Part shown: positions 6,942-7,272 of the stretch, one piece after another | How the letters are laid out: every line of letters begins with the position of its first letter | Position numbering within the stretch: the stretch's first letter is position 1 | Assembly (NCBI GenBank): GCA_945873715.1 | Contig: CAMCFL010000149.1 | Location: 1-7,272 of the forward strand | From: Akkermansia muciniphila | GTDB taxonomy: Bacteria; Verrucomicrobiota; Verrucomicrobiia; Limisphaerales; UBA9464 | Direction: 5' to 3' | Length of the DNA stretch: 7,272 bases | Translations under genes and position numbers: made by a program | Notes under the pieces: model-generated | Seen by the model: only the letters and a program-made list of their open reading frames with translations | Databases searched by the model: none | Told to the model about the DNA's origin: nothing

Positions 6942-7049
6942 CCCGTAGGAGTCGACGTGAGGAGACTCTGACTTGCTCTCGGACGCACCCCGGTCCACGC
7001 ACGTTCCTCGCCCGATTGGAGTGAGTCTCGTGACCTCGTCTCCTACGGG
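6942..7049. repeat. 108-bp palindromic element, copy 1
   Basis: The element starts CCCGTAGGAGTCGACGTGAG and ends CGTCTCCTACGGG. The terminal arms are about 28 bp and match as an inverted repeat at about 24 of 28 positions by eye, including an outer perfect CCCGTAGGAG/CTCCTACGGG. The roughly 52-bp centre includes CACCCCGGTCCACGCACG. It differs from the copy at 7140-7247 at about eight positions. It has no coding potential. The size and ends fit a MITE or a large REP-like element; no transposase or obvious target duplication is visible. Confidence 0.8.
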
Positions 7050-7074
7050 TTGGGGGGGGAACTCCTCACTCCAT

Positions 7075-7110
7075 GGGGACGTACCTCGGCCCATCCACGA
7101 TCCCCGCCAC
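7075..7110. repeat. Degenerate core fragment of the 108-bp element
   Basis: GGGGACGTACCTCGGCCCAT followed by CCACG and a C-rich tail resembles the element core CGGACGTACCCCGGTCCACG of copy 2 (from 7178), with scattered substitutions. The terminal arms are not recognisable in the expected places. It may be the remains of an older copy between the two intact ones. The match is short and made by eye. Confidence 0.4.
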
Positions 7111-7139
7111 TCCCAAAATGCGCCTGCTTCCGTTGGCGC

Positions 7140-7247
7140 CCCGTAGGAGTCGACGTCAGGAGACTCTGAATTGCTTTCGGACGTACCCCGGTCCACGCAC
7201 GTCCCTCGCCCGATGGAAGAGAGTCTCGTGACCTCGTCTCCTACGGG
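7140..7247. repeat. 108-bp palindromic element, copy 2
   Basis: This is a direct-orientation copy of the element at 6942-7049: same length, same ends (CCCGTAGGAGTCGACGT and CGTCTCCTACGGG), and about 100 of 108 positions identical by eye. Its core contains an extra internal palindrome, GGACGT (7179-7184) with ACGTCC (7199-7204), which is imperfect in copy 1. The 90-bp spacer between the copies holds the degenerate core fragment. There is no coding potential. Confidence 0.8.
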
Positions 7248-7272
7248 TAGGTGTCGACGTGGCGAGTCTCCT
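7247..7272. repeat. Start of a third element copy, cut by window edge
   Basis: Immediately after copy 2, sharing its terminal G, the sequence GTAGGTGTCGACGTGGCGAG runs to the window end with CTCCT. It resembles the left arm of the 108-bp element (GTAGGAGTCGACGTGAGGAG) with a few changes. The elements therefore appear to be arrayed head-to-tail at this end, possibly overlapping at their shared terminal bases. Confidence 0.55.

Noticed and set aside
5711..6988. Long minus-strand open frame of 425 codons
   Set aside because: It is antisense to the adenylating enzyme, whose motifs are clear on the plus strand, and it also runs across the 6942-7049 repeat element.
6942..7272. CRISPR array
   Set aside because: The repeated unit is 108 bp with inverted-repeat ends, and the 90-bp spacer contains a decayed copy of the core. 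No short regular repeats or cas genes are present.

Overview
The window looks like a piece of a high-GC bacterial chromosome, most plausibly Verrucomicrobiota (Limisphaerales/Pedosphaera-like), with Planctomycetota as the alternative. This is an inference. It rests on two secreted PQQ-like beta-propeller proteins with DWPQW-type N-termini, a DTW protein with an unusual C-terminal extension, absent or poor Shine-Dalgarno sites, and intergenic regions full of small palindromic elements. No phage, conjugative, CRISPR, tRNA or rRNA genes are visible.

Layout. Positions 1 to about 914, minus strand: a DTW-domain protein (predicted tRNA acp3U modification enzyme) whose 3' end is cut by the left window edge. 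It has no in-frame ATG or GTG start, so it is easy to miss. Its C-terminus carries an extra stretch resembling an RNase H-fold exonuclease without the usual acidic residues. Positions 982-1450 are a graveyard of small elements: a 99-bp nested palindrome with perfect 11-bp terminal inverted repeats, a short plus-strand gene resembling a worn-down VapB-type antitoxin, and a second imperfect inverted repeat.

Positions 1630-6823 hold three plus-strand genes with 35-bp and 47-bp gaps, probably one operon. They are a 790-residue secreted propeller + Ig-like + lectin-like protein, a 551-residue secreted PQQ-like propeller protein, and a 360-residue cytoplasmic adenylate-forming (AMP-binding, PaaK/LuxE-like) protein that ends where the mobile C-terminal subdomain of that superfamily should begin. 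The propellers probably act in the periplasm as binding or scaffold proteins; the link to the adenylating enzyme is unexplained.

Positions 6824-7272 are non-coding: a G-run, a GC-rich hairpin, and two direct copies of a 108-bp element with about 28-bp terminal inverted repeats. A degenerate core fragment lies between the copies, and a third copy begins at the right window edge. The most distinctive content is the palindromic element collection, the extended DTW protein without a standard start, and the propeller/adenylase operon. I see no proven new defence or mobile system.
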